DNA of 64,000 nt from Gloeocapsopsis crepidinum LEGE 06123 (GCF_015207655.1 NZ_JADEWN010000019.1:1-64000), one strand, 5' to 3'. Shown: positions 45,847 to 55,629, counted from the first letter of the stretch. Notes: a model not told the origin generated them from the letters alone. Translations and numbers: made by a program.

Positions 45847-46043
45847 TTCCCTTGCCTCTTTGATGGTTTGAGTCCTCAAAAGTTCTTGTCACCATCTCTG
45901 CGTACCTACAAGTTAGGAAAACATCGTGAGGAATTTGTGAGGTGAGGGTAGAAACAACTGTATGGACAATCTATCTATTGAGTAGTTCTCGCATTGTTTA
46001 ATTTACGCTACGTCACAGGTAAAGTCTTTTGCTACATTGCCCT

Positions 46044-47648
46044 ATGGATACCAACCCGCAGTCCAAACCACCGTTTGACGAAACTAATGAGGATACACCT
46101 GAAATAGGTGGTGGGATACCTGTCATTGAGTATTGGGCAAAACATACGCTGTCGCCAGAAGGACCTAAGCTTTGGCAAACGCTGTTTCATCATAGTGCTT
46201 GTTTGTCTTGTTCTTGGGGTACAGGCGGACAAAAGGGGGGCTTTACAAACGAAGTAGGCGAAAAGCTGCAACGTTGCATGAAAAGTGTCGAAGCAATCTC
46301 AGCCGAAATTGACCAAGCATTTTTGCAAGCACACACCGAAGGATGGGAAGCAGTAGTAGAAGACGCGTGATCGCTTTCTTGGGAAACTATTACAGCTACC
46401 TGTGGAGTCTCGCAAGCAGAAATTGAAACAGCAGCAACGATTATCGGTACCATCAAAGAACGTTGTCTTTGGTTAGGCAATGGGTATCACGCAACACACT
46501 AATGGTGTTGATAATGTCTATAGCATTGCTAATACTGCATTAATAAGCGGTCAGATCGCCAAAATGGGAGTCGGTGTGATACCTATACGCGGACATTCTA
46601 ATGTGCAAGGCTTCGGTTCTATGGGCGTGACGGTTAAACTCAAAGAAGAAATTAAGCAGGCGTTAGAACAACTTCTGGGGCGATCGCTGAATTTACCAAA
46701 AGGTTATCACACTCGCGATCTGATCGAAGAGCAGCGGGCAAAGTAGACAGTCTCATTTGTGTTGGTGGTAATCTCTATGGTGCTAATCCTGACTCGACAC
46801 AAGCAAAACAAGCTTTGGGTAACATCGACACGATTATTTATCTTGCGACTAAACCTAACATTGGGCACTTCCACGGACTAGCAAAAACTAACACAATTAT
46901 TATTCCTGTCCTCAATCGTTTTGAAAACCCGCACAAAACCACAGTTGAATCAGGCAATAACTTCGTCAGGCTTAATGATGAAGGTAAAACGCATTTAAAA
47001 GATGCCGATCTGATTTCAGAAGTAGAATTTTTAACAGAACTAGCACATAGATTACTAGGCGATTATCCTGTTGAGTGGCACAAGATGCAAGATACTCGTT
47101 ATGTCAGGCAACTGATCGCGAGAACTATTCCAGGGTATGAAAAAATTGGGACTATCGATGACACCAAAGAAGAATTTACCATTTCTGGGCGCATTGTCAC
47201 CGAACCTCACTTTAAAACCTCATCAGGAAAGGCAAAGATGTTTGCAACACCTCTACCTCATCTCACCCTACCTGAAGCCAAAGATTTTGGTATTGAAGCT
47301 GTTAATAGTCTCGTTCTCGCTTTAATGACTGGACGTAGCTACTCGCAACACAACACAGTTGTTTATAAAATTGGCGATCGCTATCGCGGAATGCCTCAAC
47401 GTCACTGCATTCTGATGAACCGCATCGATGCTGAAAAAATAAATTTGGCACAAGGCGATCGCGTCACTGTACAAGGTGATGCTGGTAAATTAGACAAAAT
47501 AGAAGTCATTTACGGTGCAGTCCGAGAGGGCGCCGCGTTGATGTTTTATCCAGAAGTCAATGTCATCTTTAAGGCAACAACTGAAACGCGATCCGGTACA
47601 CCTGCTTATAAGCGAGTACCAGTATTAGTTTATGGCAATAAGAACTAA
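46044..47648 (+). pseudogene. FdhF/YdeP-type molybdopterin oxidoreductase, decayed
   Basis: Three fragments of one protein lie in different frames. The N-terminal ~108 residues (EIGGGIPVIEYWAKHTLSPEG) end in a stop at 46368. A middle part (46371-46746) begins NGVDNVYSIANTALISG. The C-terminal ~275 residues start DSLICVGG and end VPVLVYGNKN. About 250 residues are missing between the first and second pieces and two frameshifts follow. A complete gene would encode ~750 residues of a formate-dehydrogenase-like molybdoenzyme. Confidence 0.85.
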
Positions 47649-47673
47649 AATCATAATTTAGAAACTGATTTAT

Positions 47674-47934
47674 ATGATGGATATTCCTAATCTAAGTTCT
47701 GAAAGTATTGACCGCATTATTGAAATGGCATGGGAAGATCGTACGCCTTTTGAAGCGATTACTCTTCAATTTGGGCTAACAGAACAACAAGTAATTGCCT
47801 TGATGCGGCGTGAAATGAAAGAATCGAGTTTTAAGATGTGGCGTAAGCGCGTCAGTGGACGTCAGACAAAGCACCTCAAGCAACGTAGTTTTGATCGAGG
47901 ACGATTTCGCTCTCAAAATCAAAAGGGATCTTAG
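47674..47934 (+). CDS. TIGR03643 family protein
   Basis: 86 residues. The first ~50 (SIDRIIEMAWEDRTPFEAITLQFGLTEQQVIALMR) are helical and match the TIGR03643 small-protein family. The C-terminus is basic. Directly after the broken oxidoreductase, on the same strand. Function unknown; likely DNA- or RNA-associated. Confidence 0.8.
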   Translation: MMDIPNLSSESIDRIIEMAWEDRTPFEAITLQFGLTEQQVIALMRREMKESSFKMWRKRVSGRQTKHLKQRSFDRGRFRSQNQKGS

Positions 47935-47965
47935 TGTAATATCCAAAATTACTGGGAAAATAAAA

Positions 47966-48259
47966 ATGACATCGATTAATAACGAATACCCTGACAACTT
48001 AATGCCAACCTTATTAGAGATACGCGATAGTGGTCAGTGCCGCACGCTAGAGTTTTCTTGTGTCGTTGATACACTAAAAACGACAGGTCATGAGGATGTC
48101 GCTGTTTGGTTAGAAAAGCATCAAGCAAGCTATCATGAAATCGTGACGCAAGACTTTGCGCAATGGCTCAAAGAACATTTTCCTGATGAACCAGAATCTA
48201 TCGCCCAAGACGCAGCCGCAGCAACAGGCTTAGATATGCCAGAAGATTCTTTTAGTTAA
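47966..48259 (+). CDS. Hypothetical acidic protein
   Basis: 97 residues (MTSINNEYPDNLMPTLLEIRD), chosen because earlier starts at 47855 lie inside the previous gene. Helical, acidic C-terminus. No family, weak ribosome site. Confidence 0.45.
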   Translation: MTSINNEYPDNLMPTLLEIRDSGQCRTLEFSCVVDTLKTTGHEDVAVWLEKHQASYHEIVTQDFAQWLKEHFPDEPESIAQDAAAATGLDMPEDSFS

Positions 48260-48382
48260 TCCTAACAGTAGGTAGTTGAGCGATCGCTTTTCAATATTTA
48301 AACGTTTTGCCTAAATGCGATCGCCTCGCGTATTAACCGAAATTTAGATAGTACGTAGATTTACCGAAAATTATTATATTTT

Positions 48383-48432
48383 AGTGTGCGAAAGCACACT
48401 TTGTTTGCATAGCCCCGACTTTAGTCGAAGGG
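48383..48432. repeat. Two-hairpin repeat copy (compact)
   Basis: AGTGTGC-GAAA-GCACACT (7-bp stem, GAAA tetraloop), a TTTGTTT linker, then CGACTTTAGTCG. A shorter version of the repeats at 42.7 and 50.8 kb. Confidence 0.7.
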
Positions 48433-48572
48433 TATCTTATTAAGCAATATTACTTACACACTTTAGTAATTTTGTCAATGTCTGTTCATCCTAATGATAG
48501 ATGTCCAAAGCTAAAAGTAAACAATAATATACAAATGGTTGCATCTATAGCTTTGTAGTTATTTATCGCAGT

Positions 48573-48665
48573 ATGAATAAACTTTTGAATAATAGACTTT
48601 ACTTGTGGATAGGCGTAGTGTCATTTCTAGTGCTGTACTGGGTTGCAGCTAATGTATTTTTGTAA
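48573..48665 (+). CDS. Candidate single-pass membrane peptide
   Basis: A 30-codon ORF, MNKLLNNRLYLWIGVVSF then LVLYWVAANVFL, forming one strong transmembrane helix of about 20 residues. Small one-helix subunits are common in photosynthetic complexes, but this does not match any I recognise, and it has no visible ribosome site. Confidence 0.35.
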   Translation: MNKLLNNRLYLWIGVVSFLVLYWVAANVFL

Positions 48666-48760
48666 TCTTTGATGAGGAGATGGAAGTATTAGCCTTTTTA
48701 ATGAGTACTACTGCATCTCCTAGAAATTAACTCAAGATAGCTAGCCATACGTATCATTGG

Positions 48761-50620
48761 TTAGCTATTTTCATCTTTAGTCCAAATGCGCCCATAGTTA
48801 CCAGGGATAGTAATCCAAGTCTCTTCAAGTTGAGGAACATCATTCAAGTTTTCGCCGTGTAGTTCCTCACGATAGTTTCCACCCATAGGAAACCAAAAGG
48901 GTACAGTTTGCGCAGTGTCTCCAAAATTCAATGCAACTAAGCTAAAAGCATTTTGTTCGTAGCGCGAGAACAGCAAGACATTTTTAGCATGATAGCGATC
49001 AAAATGATTGTAAAAGAAATGTTCCCCTGTGCGAAACTGCGATCGCTCTCGACGAAGTTTGACTAACTTGCGTACCAAAGAAATGACACTTTTACCGATA
49101 GGATCGTAGAAGTAATCCCAACGAACAGGACGAAACAACATCACACGCCCAAAACCTTGATCGGGGATATAGTAATTTTCGCCAAACTCTTGTCCTTGCC
49201 ATAACATGGGAATACCACTCGCCGTTAGCATTCCAATCAGATACGGTTGAACTTTGTACCACAGATTGCGATCGCCTTCCTTTAACAACTCATTATCGCG
49301 GTTGATTACTCCAAAATTGCAGACAAACCGAGGATGATCGTGATTCTCAATATATTGCAGCACTGTTTTTTCGAGAGTGTCATCATTCGTTGTGACTGTT
49401 TGAGGATAATCAATCAAACCAAAGCGAAACCCCAAATTTGTTAATTCATCACGATTACCTGAAGCAACTCCTTTAACCGCACCCAGCGTTTCATTTTGCC
49501 AAGTACAGTTACTATAAGTTTTTGCTAAAATTTCTTGCGGTCCTTCTAATTGTTCTGCACACTGAATCAAATTAATCTTGTCGTTATTAAAAAATCTTTG
49601 CCAGTATCCGCCAGCACTTTGCTTATCTTTGATTGTTTGATAAGTATTGAACGTTAAACTTGCATAACCTACACCTGTTGCACCATCCCAATAGTTAGGA
49701 ACGCAATCGTAGCGAAAACCATCTACGTGATATGTCTCAATCCAGTGATAATTAACTGTATAAAAGAAGTCTTGAGTAAATTGACGATTGAAATCAGTAC
49801 TTTCGCCAAAATAATCTTTAGCAAAAGTTCCCATAAAAGGATTTTCGCGATAACCTAACTGGCGATAAACATAGCTGTAAGGAAAACTATCACTAGTATG
49901 ACCATAGACTGCATCTAAAATCACCGCAATCTTTCTTTGATGTGCAGCATCGATCAACCGTTGTAAATCTTTGCGATTACCAAATCTTTCATCTACCCCA
50001 AAATAACCAATAGGTAAAAATCCCCAATCGACAGTCATCCCCACATTAGAAACTGGCATGACTTCAATACAGTTAATACCTAAATCTGCTAGATAATCAA
50101 GTTGAGCGATCGCACCATCAATATCACCGCCAAACTCATTAATCATCAGTTCATACAGAACCAAATCCTTTAATACAGGTGTTTTCCAGTCTTTTTCTTC
50201 TTGACTCCATTCATAAGGACGATATCCTAACGTAAATGCAGATAGTTTCCCAACACCAAATTCTCTAGCAAAAGGATCGATAATCCAATCAATTTCAGTG
50301 CGATCGCGATGTCTTAAGCAATAGCGATAAACATAAGTTCCTTCACTTCCCCATGCTGAATTAGGACGCTTCCTTTGGGTAAACGCTTCACTTTTAATAT
50401 CTACTTTAACTGACCAATAATCACCGTATTCTGAATCTAATGAATGTGTTAATTCAAACTCATGGGGAGGAATATCTTGGAGAAATTGATCTTTCTCGTG
50501 AATAATTTTTAACCACAACTGATAGCCATCATTTGCAGATACCCAAGGAAGAAATAGCCCAAAATCTACAACCCCACCAGCGACTTCTCTAGCACCTAGC
50601 TTATCCAATGGTAAAATCAT
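48761..50620 (-). CDS. GH13 alpha-amylase-family enzyme
   Basis: 619 residues from ATG at 50620 with GAGG upstream. Beta-sandwich N-terminus (residues ~1-150), then the (beta/alpha)8 barrel: region I DAVYGH, region II DGFRYDCVP (nucleophile Asp), region III CAEQLEGP (acid/base Glu) and region IV ENHDHP. Resembles the branching-enzyme/maltogenic subfamily used on glycogen-related or trehalose-related glucans. Exact reaction uncertain. Confidence 0.85.
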   Translation of the reverse strand: MILPLDKLGAREVAGGVVDFGLFLPWVSANDGYQLWLKIIHEKDQFLQDIPPHEFELTHSLDSEYGDYWSVKVDIKSEAFTQRKRPNSAWGSEGTYVYRYCLRHRDRTEIDWIIDPFAREFGVGKLSAFTLGYRPYEWSQEEKDWKTPVLKDLVLYELMINEFGGDIDGAIAQLDYLADLGINCIEVMPVSNVGMTVDWGFLPIGYFGVDERFGNRKDLQRLIDAAHQRKIAVILDAVYGHTSDSFPYSYVYRQLGYRENPFMGTFAKDYFGESTDFNRQFTQDFFYTVNYHWIETYHVDGFRYDCVPNYWDGATGVGYASLTFNTYQTIKDKQSAGGYWQRFFNNDKINLIQCAEQLEGPQEILAKTYSNCTWQNETLGAVKGVASGNRDELTNLGFRFGLIDYPQTVTTNDDTLEKTVLQYIENHDHPRFVCNFGVINRDNELLKEGDRNLWYKVQPYLIGMLTASGIPMLWQGQEFGENYYIPDQGFGRVMLFRPVRWDYFYDPIGKSVISLVRKLVKLRRERSQFRTGEHFFYNHFDRYHAKNVLLFSRYEQNAFSLVALNFGDTAQTVPFWFPMGGNYREELHGENLNDVPQLEETWITIPGNYGRIWTKDENS

Positions 50621-50793
50621 GACAAATCCTCTTTGAAACGCATTTTTGGATAAAGACAAACTTATCTACCAAATGTATATGCAGATTTTCGGAAGATTCA
50701 TTAAAGATAAGCAAATTAAATCAAGACTTTAAATCATGTCCGTCTACACAATTGTAATATTTGTAAGTAAGGTCAACTATAAACACAAAACCT

Positions 50794-50878
50794 ATCTTTA
50801 TATGTTTTTATAAGTCTTTTTTTAGTTAGTCCACAGAGGTGGAATTTGTTTATATAGCTGCGACTAAAGTCGCCAAGC
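50794..50878. repeat. Two-hairpin repeat, left arm of arsS inverted repeat
   Basis: ATCTTTATATGTTTTTATAA, then AGTCCACAGAGGTGGAATTT, TGTTTATATAGCTG and CGACTAAAGTCGCC. The same sequence in reverse orientation, with few differences, lies at 51897-51982. The arm ends at the arsS stop codon. Confidence 0.75.
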
Positions 50879-51876
50879 TAATCTTCAACCAAAGCACCAC
50901 CACAACTAGAACCCGAACCAGCAGTACAACCATAGCAATAAGGTGCTGTTTGGATTTCATCAATTAAATCTAAAGTTCCAGCTTCGAGTAGTGTGGTAAC
51001 AGTTAGTACTTCGCCATTACGAGTTTTTGCAGGTAGATTCATCATTTGATTAAAATCACAATCATAAATATTTCCTAGATAATCTACTGATAATTCATTG
51101 CGGCACATTAAATGCTCTATAGTATTTGCATTAAAATTATCTTCTAAAAACTTTAAGTAGGGAACGTATAGTTTTTGACGTTGTAAATATCCAGCACTTC
51201 TACCTACGGGTAAATTGGCGATCGTAAAGAGGTGATTAAATACAATACCAAAATGTTCTTGCAAGAACATTTTATAAGTTTGTTCTAGCTTACCTTGCTC
51301 TGGAGGTAGAGAAAATTTCTCTTCACTTATAGGTAATTGAGGATTAAATACTAAATCTAAAATAAGATTTGGCTCTTTGCCATATCCTTGTTGATTGAGC
51401 CATTGTAAAGCCCGAATAGACGCATCAAATACACCATAACCACGCATCTTATCAACATTATCTGATAAATAGCAAGGCAGTGATGCTACAACATGAAGTT
51501 GATTTTGAGCAAAAAACTCTGGTAGATCCGCAAAGCCTGGTTCAAAATAAATCACCAGATTAGAACGTACAATAACTTCTTTCCTTGCAATTCTCGCAGC
51601 TTGTACTAATGGTTTGAACCCATAGTTCATTTCTGGTGCACCACCAGTTAGATCGACAATCTCAATCTCAGGAAAAGTTTGGATAACTTGAATTAATTGT
51701 TCGCAAACTTCAGGAGAAAGTTCTTCAGTACGTTTTGGTCCTGCTTCGACATGACAATGCGTACAAGCTAAGTTACAACGCCTTCCCAAATTAATTTGTA
51801 GTACTTTAACTTTGCTTTTAGTAAAAGATGAACAAAGTTTTGATTGAAATGGTGTCAGTGATAGTGTTTCTGTCAT
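50878..51876 (-). CDS. arsS: Arsenosugar biosynthesis radical SAM protein
   Basis: 332 residues from ATG at 51876. An earlier start lies inside the repeat and is rejected. The CNLACTHC motif is the CxxxCxxC [4Fe-4S] radical-SAM site, followed by DLTGGAPEMN (SAM-binding GGE-type). The Cys-rich C-terminus (YCYGCTAGSGSSCGGAL) is characteristic of ArsS. It converts dimethylarsinate to the dimethylarsinoyl-deoxyadenosyl arsenosugar precursor. Paired with arsM, though an inverted repeat lies between. Confidence 0.9.
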   Translation of the reverse strand: MTETLSLTPFQSKLCSSFTKSKVKVLQINLGRRCNLACTHCHVEAGPKRTEELSPEVCEQLIQVIQTFPEIEIVDLTGGAPEMNYGFKPLVQAARIARKEVIVRSNLVIYFEPGFADLPEFFAQNQLHVVASLPCYLSDNVDKMRGYGVFDASIRALQWLNQQGYGKEPNLILDLVFNPQLPISEEKFSLPPEQGKLEQTYKMFLQEHFGIVFNHLFTIANLPVGRSAGYLQRQKLYVPYLKFLEDNFNANTIEHLMCRNELSVDYLGNIYDCDFNQMMNLPAKTRNGEVLTVTTLLEAGTLDLIDEIQTAPYCYGCTAGSGSSCGGALVED

Positions 51877-51896
51877 GGTAAATAATTGTGTTGATC

Positions 51897-51982
51897 GCTT
51901 GGCGATTAAAATCGCAGCTATATAAACAAATTCCACCTCTGTGGACTAGCTAAAAATAAGACTTATAGAATCTTATAAAGAT
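51897..51982. repeat. Two-hairpin repeat, right arm of arsS inverted repeat
   Basis: Reverse orientation copy of 50794-50878, starting CTTGGCGATTAAAATCGCAG and ending near CTTATAAAGAT. The two ~85-bp arms tightly bracket the arsS coding region. Confidence 0.75.
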
Positions 51983-52026
51983 GTGTTTTAGCTGTGTTTT
52001 CAACTACTCAGTTCGTTTATTTATAA

Positions 52027-52995
52027 TTAGCAACAGCCACCGCCAACATAATGCCATGTTGAGTCAGTAATCATAACTTGTTGTTGTAATAAAGAGCCAA
52101 GTTTTCTGGCTGTTTTATCACAGACAACTGCTGGTACGCCACGTTGTAAAATGTGACCATTAGCATCATCAAATATTTCTTCTTTGCCGCAATATATAGC
52201 AGTTTTACCTGTAAAAATACACGCTCCATCTTGTGGAATTGGTACTTTAAAAGCTACTGAATCGAGACTTTCTAAGAGCAAATCTGCTTCTAAATTATAT
52301 GTGTCACAATCTAGTAATCGATAAGGACGACGTGCTCGAATTTCTACTTGACCAAAGCCAGCATCAACGATTTTGTCAATATACTGTTCGTAGGTAAGTG
52401 CGCCGGATAAGCACATTGCTCGCAATCTCTCGTCTTGTTGTAAATGTGTCGGTATGGGGCGAGTGGCGATTGGATCGCTCATTTGCAATCTTCCACCAGA
52501 TTTTAACACCCGAAACGCTTCTTTAAGTGCCTGAGAAAGGTCGTCTGATGCAAAAATATTGAATAAACAATTTTGGGCAACGATATCAACTGAAGTATCT
52601 GCAACGGGTAAGGTAAACGCATCACCTTCTCTAATTTCAACAAAGCTAGGATCGAACCAAGGATTCTGTTGTGCAGCAATTTCTAGATTCTGCTTCGCAG
52701 CCGAACGCATCGCTGCAACAGGTTCTACCGCAATCACACCACTAGGACGACGGGAGAAATAGGCAAACTGTAGTGCTTCTAAACCACCACCTACACCAAC
52801 ATATAGTACTGTTGGTTGATTAACAAGTTCAGCTGGATGAACAGTGGTCCCACAGCCATAGTTCATTTGTTGCATTTGCAATGGAATATTGAGTCCTGGA
52901 AATTGCAGAGGACTGCTTTGAACGCAACAAAGTCCAACTTGGGGTGTTTGGGCAACTTCACTGTAAAATTGCGCTGCGGTTTCTAAATAAGTCAT
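52027..52995 (-). CDS. arsM: Arsenite methyltransferase, arsenosugar type
   Basis: 322 residues. The Rossmann methyltransferase motif VLYVGVGGGLEAL binds SAM. Conserved Cys lie in LCCVQ, MNYGCG, AQNCLFN and RAMCLSG, and the C-terminal GGGCC is typical of cyanobacterial ArsM. It methylates As(III) to dimethylarsenite, the substrate of ArsS. Same strand as arsS, 150 bp upstream. Confidence 0.92.
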   Translation of the reverse strand: MTYLETAAQFYSEVAQTPQVGLCCVQSSPLQFPGLNIPLQMQQMNYGCGTTVHPAELVNQPTVLYVGVGGGLEALQFAYFSRRPSGVIAVEPVAAMRSAAKQNLEIAAQQNPWFDPSFVEIREGDAFTLPVADTSVDIVAQNCLFNIFASDDLSQALKEAFRVLKSGGRLQMSDPIATRPIPTHLQQDERLRAMCLSGALTYEQYIDKIVDAGFGQVEIRARRPYRLLDCDTYNLEADLLLESLDSVAFKVPIPQDGACIFTGKTAIYCGKEEIFDDANGHILQRGVPAVVCDKTARKLGSLLQQQVMITDSTWHYVGGGCC

Positions 52996-53120
52996 TCACT
53001 TTCAACGATTCCGGCGTTTTAATTCTAGCGAGAACAGCCTCAATGAGATATACATATTTAGGTGAACATAATCAAAAATCACATCTTTTTAAGTTAAGGA
53101 AATGACCAGTTACCAATTAC

Positions 53121-54026
53121 TTAATCCGACTCTTCACTCCAAGTCCGCATCTGTAAATAAACTAAAACGAGTGCGACTGCTAAGAGTACCGTAGCTGCTG
53201 CTGCTGCGTAACCAAAATCAAATTGGGCAAATGCTTCCTGATATATATAGTAAACCAATAAATTAGTCGAATTTAAAGGACCTCCCCCTGTAACGACATA
53301 AACTTGCTCAAAACTTCGTAAGGTAAATATTACAGTTGTAATCGTTGCAAATATCAGAGTTGGTCGCAATCCTGGTAAAGTAATATGCCAAAACTGTTGC
53401 CAAGCATTAGCCCCGTCAATTTCAGCAGCTTCGTAGCGACTCGGTGGAATCGCCTGTAATCCCGCCAAGAAGACAACCATATTGAAACCTAATTGCTTCC
53501 AAATGCTGAGTAAAATCAAAATTGGCATTGCCCAAACCGTACTTCCTAGCCAAGGAATTGGTTCAATTCCAAAAGAACTTAAAAAAGCGTTAACAGGACC
53601 ATTCGTTTGAAATAACCAGCGAAATCCTAATCCTGCTGCAACTAAAGAGGTAATGGAGGGAAGAAAATAGGCACTGCGGAAGAAATCTCGTAGGATAACA
53701 GCACGGTTTAGGAGTGCGGCTAGCCCTAGAGGAATGACTAAACTAGGAATAACTGTGGCAATAGTGAAGTAGGCTGTGTTTCCCAAGACTTGCCAAAAAT
53801 CAGGTGTGAGAAGTAAACGCAAGTAGTTCCTCAAACCAACCCAGCGAATACCTGCTGAGGTAAAACTACCTGTGGTAAAGCTGAGATAAAACAAGTAAGC
53901 AATTGGGTATAGCAAGAATATTCCCAAGATAATCGCTGCTGGTGCGAGAAAAACCCACGCGGCGATCGCCTGATTGTCCAACCACGATTTACTATATCGA
54001 GGAGTATCTATCTTCTTACCCTGCAT
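53121..54026 (-). CDS. ABC sugar transporter permease (MalF/UgpA type)
   Basis: 301 residues with six transmembrane segments. The EAA loop reads YEAAEIDGANAWQQFWHITLP, the ATPase contact site of binding-protein-dependent permeases. No partner permease, binding protein or ATPase is adjacent, as is common for scattered cyanobacterial sugar transporter genes. It is head-to-head with purN with only three bases between the start codons. Confidence 0.88.
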   Translation of the reverse strand: MQGKKIDTPRYSKSWLDNQAIAAWVFLAPAAIILGIFLLYPIAYLFYLSFTTGSFTSAGIRWVGLRNYLRLLLTPDFWQVLGNTAYFTIATVIPSLVIPLGLAALLNRAVILRDFFRSAYFLPSITSLVAAGLGFRWLFQTNGPVNAFLSSFGIEPIPWLGSTVWAMPILILLSIWKQLGFNMVVFLAGLQAIPPSRYEAAEIDGANAWQQFWHITLPGLRPTLIFATITTVIFTLRSFEQVYVVTGGGPLNSTNLLVYYIYQEAFAQFDFGYAAAAATVLLAVALVLVYLQMRTWSEESD

Positions 54027-54029
54027 TCG

Positions 54030-54689
54030 ATGTCCAGTAATTTAAATCAATTTAGCCTTGATTCTACTCTGAGTCTGGTTTCTCCCTCAGTATCGCTGAG
54101 TGACATAACAATAGAAGTCCCACTGAAATTAGGAATTCTCGCCTCTGGTAATGGAAGTAATTTTGCAGCCGTTGCCGAAGCGATCGCGCAAGGTAAACTT
54201 AATGCTCACATCCAAGTTCTCATTTACAATAACCCAGAAGCTAAAGCCGCACAACGCGCTCAAGAGCAAGGAATTCCAGCTACATTATTAAATCACCGCG
54301 ATTTTCCATCTAGAGAAGACTTAGATGCGCAAATTGTCAAGACTTTACGCGAATACGATGTCGAATGGGTAATTATGGCAGGTTGGATGCGAATTGTCAC
54401 TCCATTTCTGATCAATGCTTTCCCCAATCGAATAATTAACATTCACCCTAGTTTATTACCCAGCTTTAAAGGTGTCCGCGCAATTGAACAAGCACTAGCT
54501 GCAAAGGTAAAAATCACAGGCTGTACAGCACACTTTGTCACTCTTGAAGTAGACAGTGGTGAGATTTTGCTTCAAGCCGCCGTGCCCATATTACCCGACG
54601 ATACCCTAGAGACGCTTCATGCGCGTATTCAAGTTCAAGAACATCGAATCTTACCGCAGGCGATCGCACTAGCTGCCTATCAATATTAA
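54030..54689 (+). CDS. purN: Phosphoribosylglycinamide formyltransferase
   Basis: 219 residues. An N-terminal ~30-residue extension (common in cyanobacteria), then KLGILASGNGSNF, IMAGWMRI, and IINIHPSLLPSF with catalytic Asn and His. TGCTAHFVTLEVDSG carries the catalytic Asp. It formylates GAR with 10-formyl-THF in purine synthesis. Confidence 0.95.
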   Translation: MSSNLNQFSLDSTLSLVSPSVSLSDITIEVPLKLGILASGNGSNFAAVAEAIAQGKLNAHIQVLIYNNPEAKAAQRAQEQGIPATLLNHRDFPSREDLDAQIVKTLREYDVEWVIMAGWMRIVTPFLINAFPNRIINIHPSLLPSFKGVRAIEQALAAKVKITGCTAHFVTLEVDSGEILLQAAVPILPDDTLETLHARIQVQEHRILPQAIALAAYQY

Positions 54690-55023
54690 ATGTTGGTGTA
54701 ACTTAGACTAAATTAAGCCAAAAACTCAATCCAATCAGACTAGATACTCTTTTATCTGCTCACAAGTTCCTCAAATTGTTTTCATAACATTAAAGTGTTC
54801 GCAATAATGACTCAATAGTTAGATGCTAAGCAGCAAAAAATAGCACATTCAACCTAAAGACACACAAGACAGAAATTACATTCGCAAGAAAGTTGAAGTA
54901 TCTTGCAGAACTTATCGCAGATTATCTTAAATTGCCTCAATCATAACCTATGCATCATCTACAACACTGAAACTAATAAATAGGCAGTCATTCGCTAATC
55001 TCTTAAGTCAAATAGGAGGAAAT
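54690..55023. promoter_or_regulatory. Non-coding stretch with a shared upstream element
   Basis: About 330 bp. 54757-54833 (starting TGCTCACAAGTTCCTCAAAT) is repeated at 56476-56549. Followed by an AGGAGG ribosome site for the small protein at 55024. Confidence 0.55.
54757..54833. repeat. Shared upstream element, copy 1
   Basis: TGCTCACAAGTTCCTCAAATTG, then AAGTGTTCGCAATAATG and GATGCTAAGCAGC. Matches 56476-56549 over most of ~75 bp. Lies ~190 bp before the gene at 55024. Confidence 0.6.
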
Positions 55024-55212
55024 ATGTTTGCCAGCAACAAAATTAAAGCTTTTTTGCAAGCTGTATTCCAAATTCCTGTGCAATTCGTTCGTTATCTATG
55101 GGAAGGAGTAAGTAGAATTTTTAGCCCTAGTGACGATCGCTATCCATCCACTGGAGTTCAGCCCTTTGAAGGAGAACCGGCTGACGATAAAAGAAGAAGA
55201 CATGAGTGGTAA
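55024..55212 (+). CDS. Small conserved cyanobacterial protein
   Basis: 62 residues with a strong AGGAGGAAAT ribosome site. N-terminal amphipathic helix (KIKAFLQAVFQIPVQFVRYLWEG), then RIFSPSDDRYPSTG and a Lys/Arg-rich end. Proteins with this pattern occur in several cyanobacteria. Possibly membrane-surface associated. Function unknown. Confidence 0.6.
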   Translation: MFASNKIKAFLQAVFQIPVQFVRYLWEGVSRIFSPSDDRYPSTGVQPFEGEPADDKRRRHEW

Positions 55213-55268
55213 GATTGCAACAGTTTTTTGAGTGCATCGATCTTGGTTCTACATCGCAGTGAGAGTAT

Positions 55269-55629
55269 TCACAGATTAAAGTTGTAAGTTTCGCCGTGGC
55301 TGAGATACTGCACGCGATCGCTCAATCCTGCATTTTCTACTGCTTGCATAAAGTCTTCAACTGGCGACTTAAACACAGTGTAATCGTTGTAATGAATTGG
55401 TATACTTAGCTGCGGCGCAATAATTTGAATTGCCTGGACTCCTTGTTTAGCATCCATAGCCTAGATGTACGAGATCGCCTTGGTGTAAGAAGTTAGGATC
55501 GGTGAGAATCGTAAATCCAGCATAACGTAGCAAAACTGTCGCCGTACCAATAAATAGAAGTGAACCAGTTTCTAACTGAGGTACTTCACTATTGTCTGTT
55601 GGTAGAACGAGTTCTCGTACTTCACTCAT
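55269..55629 (-). pseudogene. MBL-fold metallo-hydrolase, internally deleted
   Basis: The N-terminal ~58 residues (MSEVREL... FIGTATVLLRYAGFTILTDPNFLHQG) and the C-terminal ~60 (DAKQGVQAIQIIAPQLSIPIHYNDYTVFKSP) match the two ends of one metallo-hydrolase. They are joined out of frame at 55447-55459, with the central ~150 residues, including the HxHxDH metal site, deleted. Not functional. Confidence 0.75.

Larger units (their letters stand above)
48260..48760. other. Non-coding stretch with repeat copy and a possible small ORF
   Basis: About 500 bp between the 47966 gene and the convergent GH13 gene. Contains a two-hairpin repeat at 48383-48432, a possible 30-codon TM peptide at 48573-48665, and an 8-bp inverted repeat AGGAGATG/CATCTCCT at 48675-48721. 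Confidence 0.5.
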
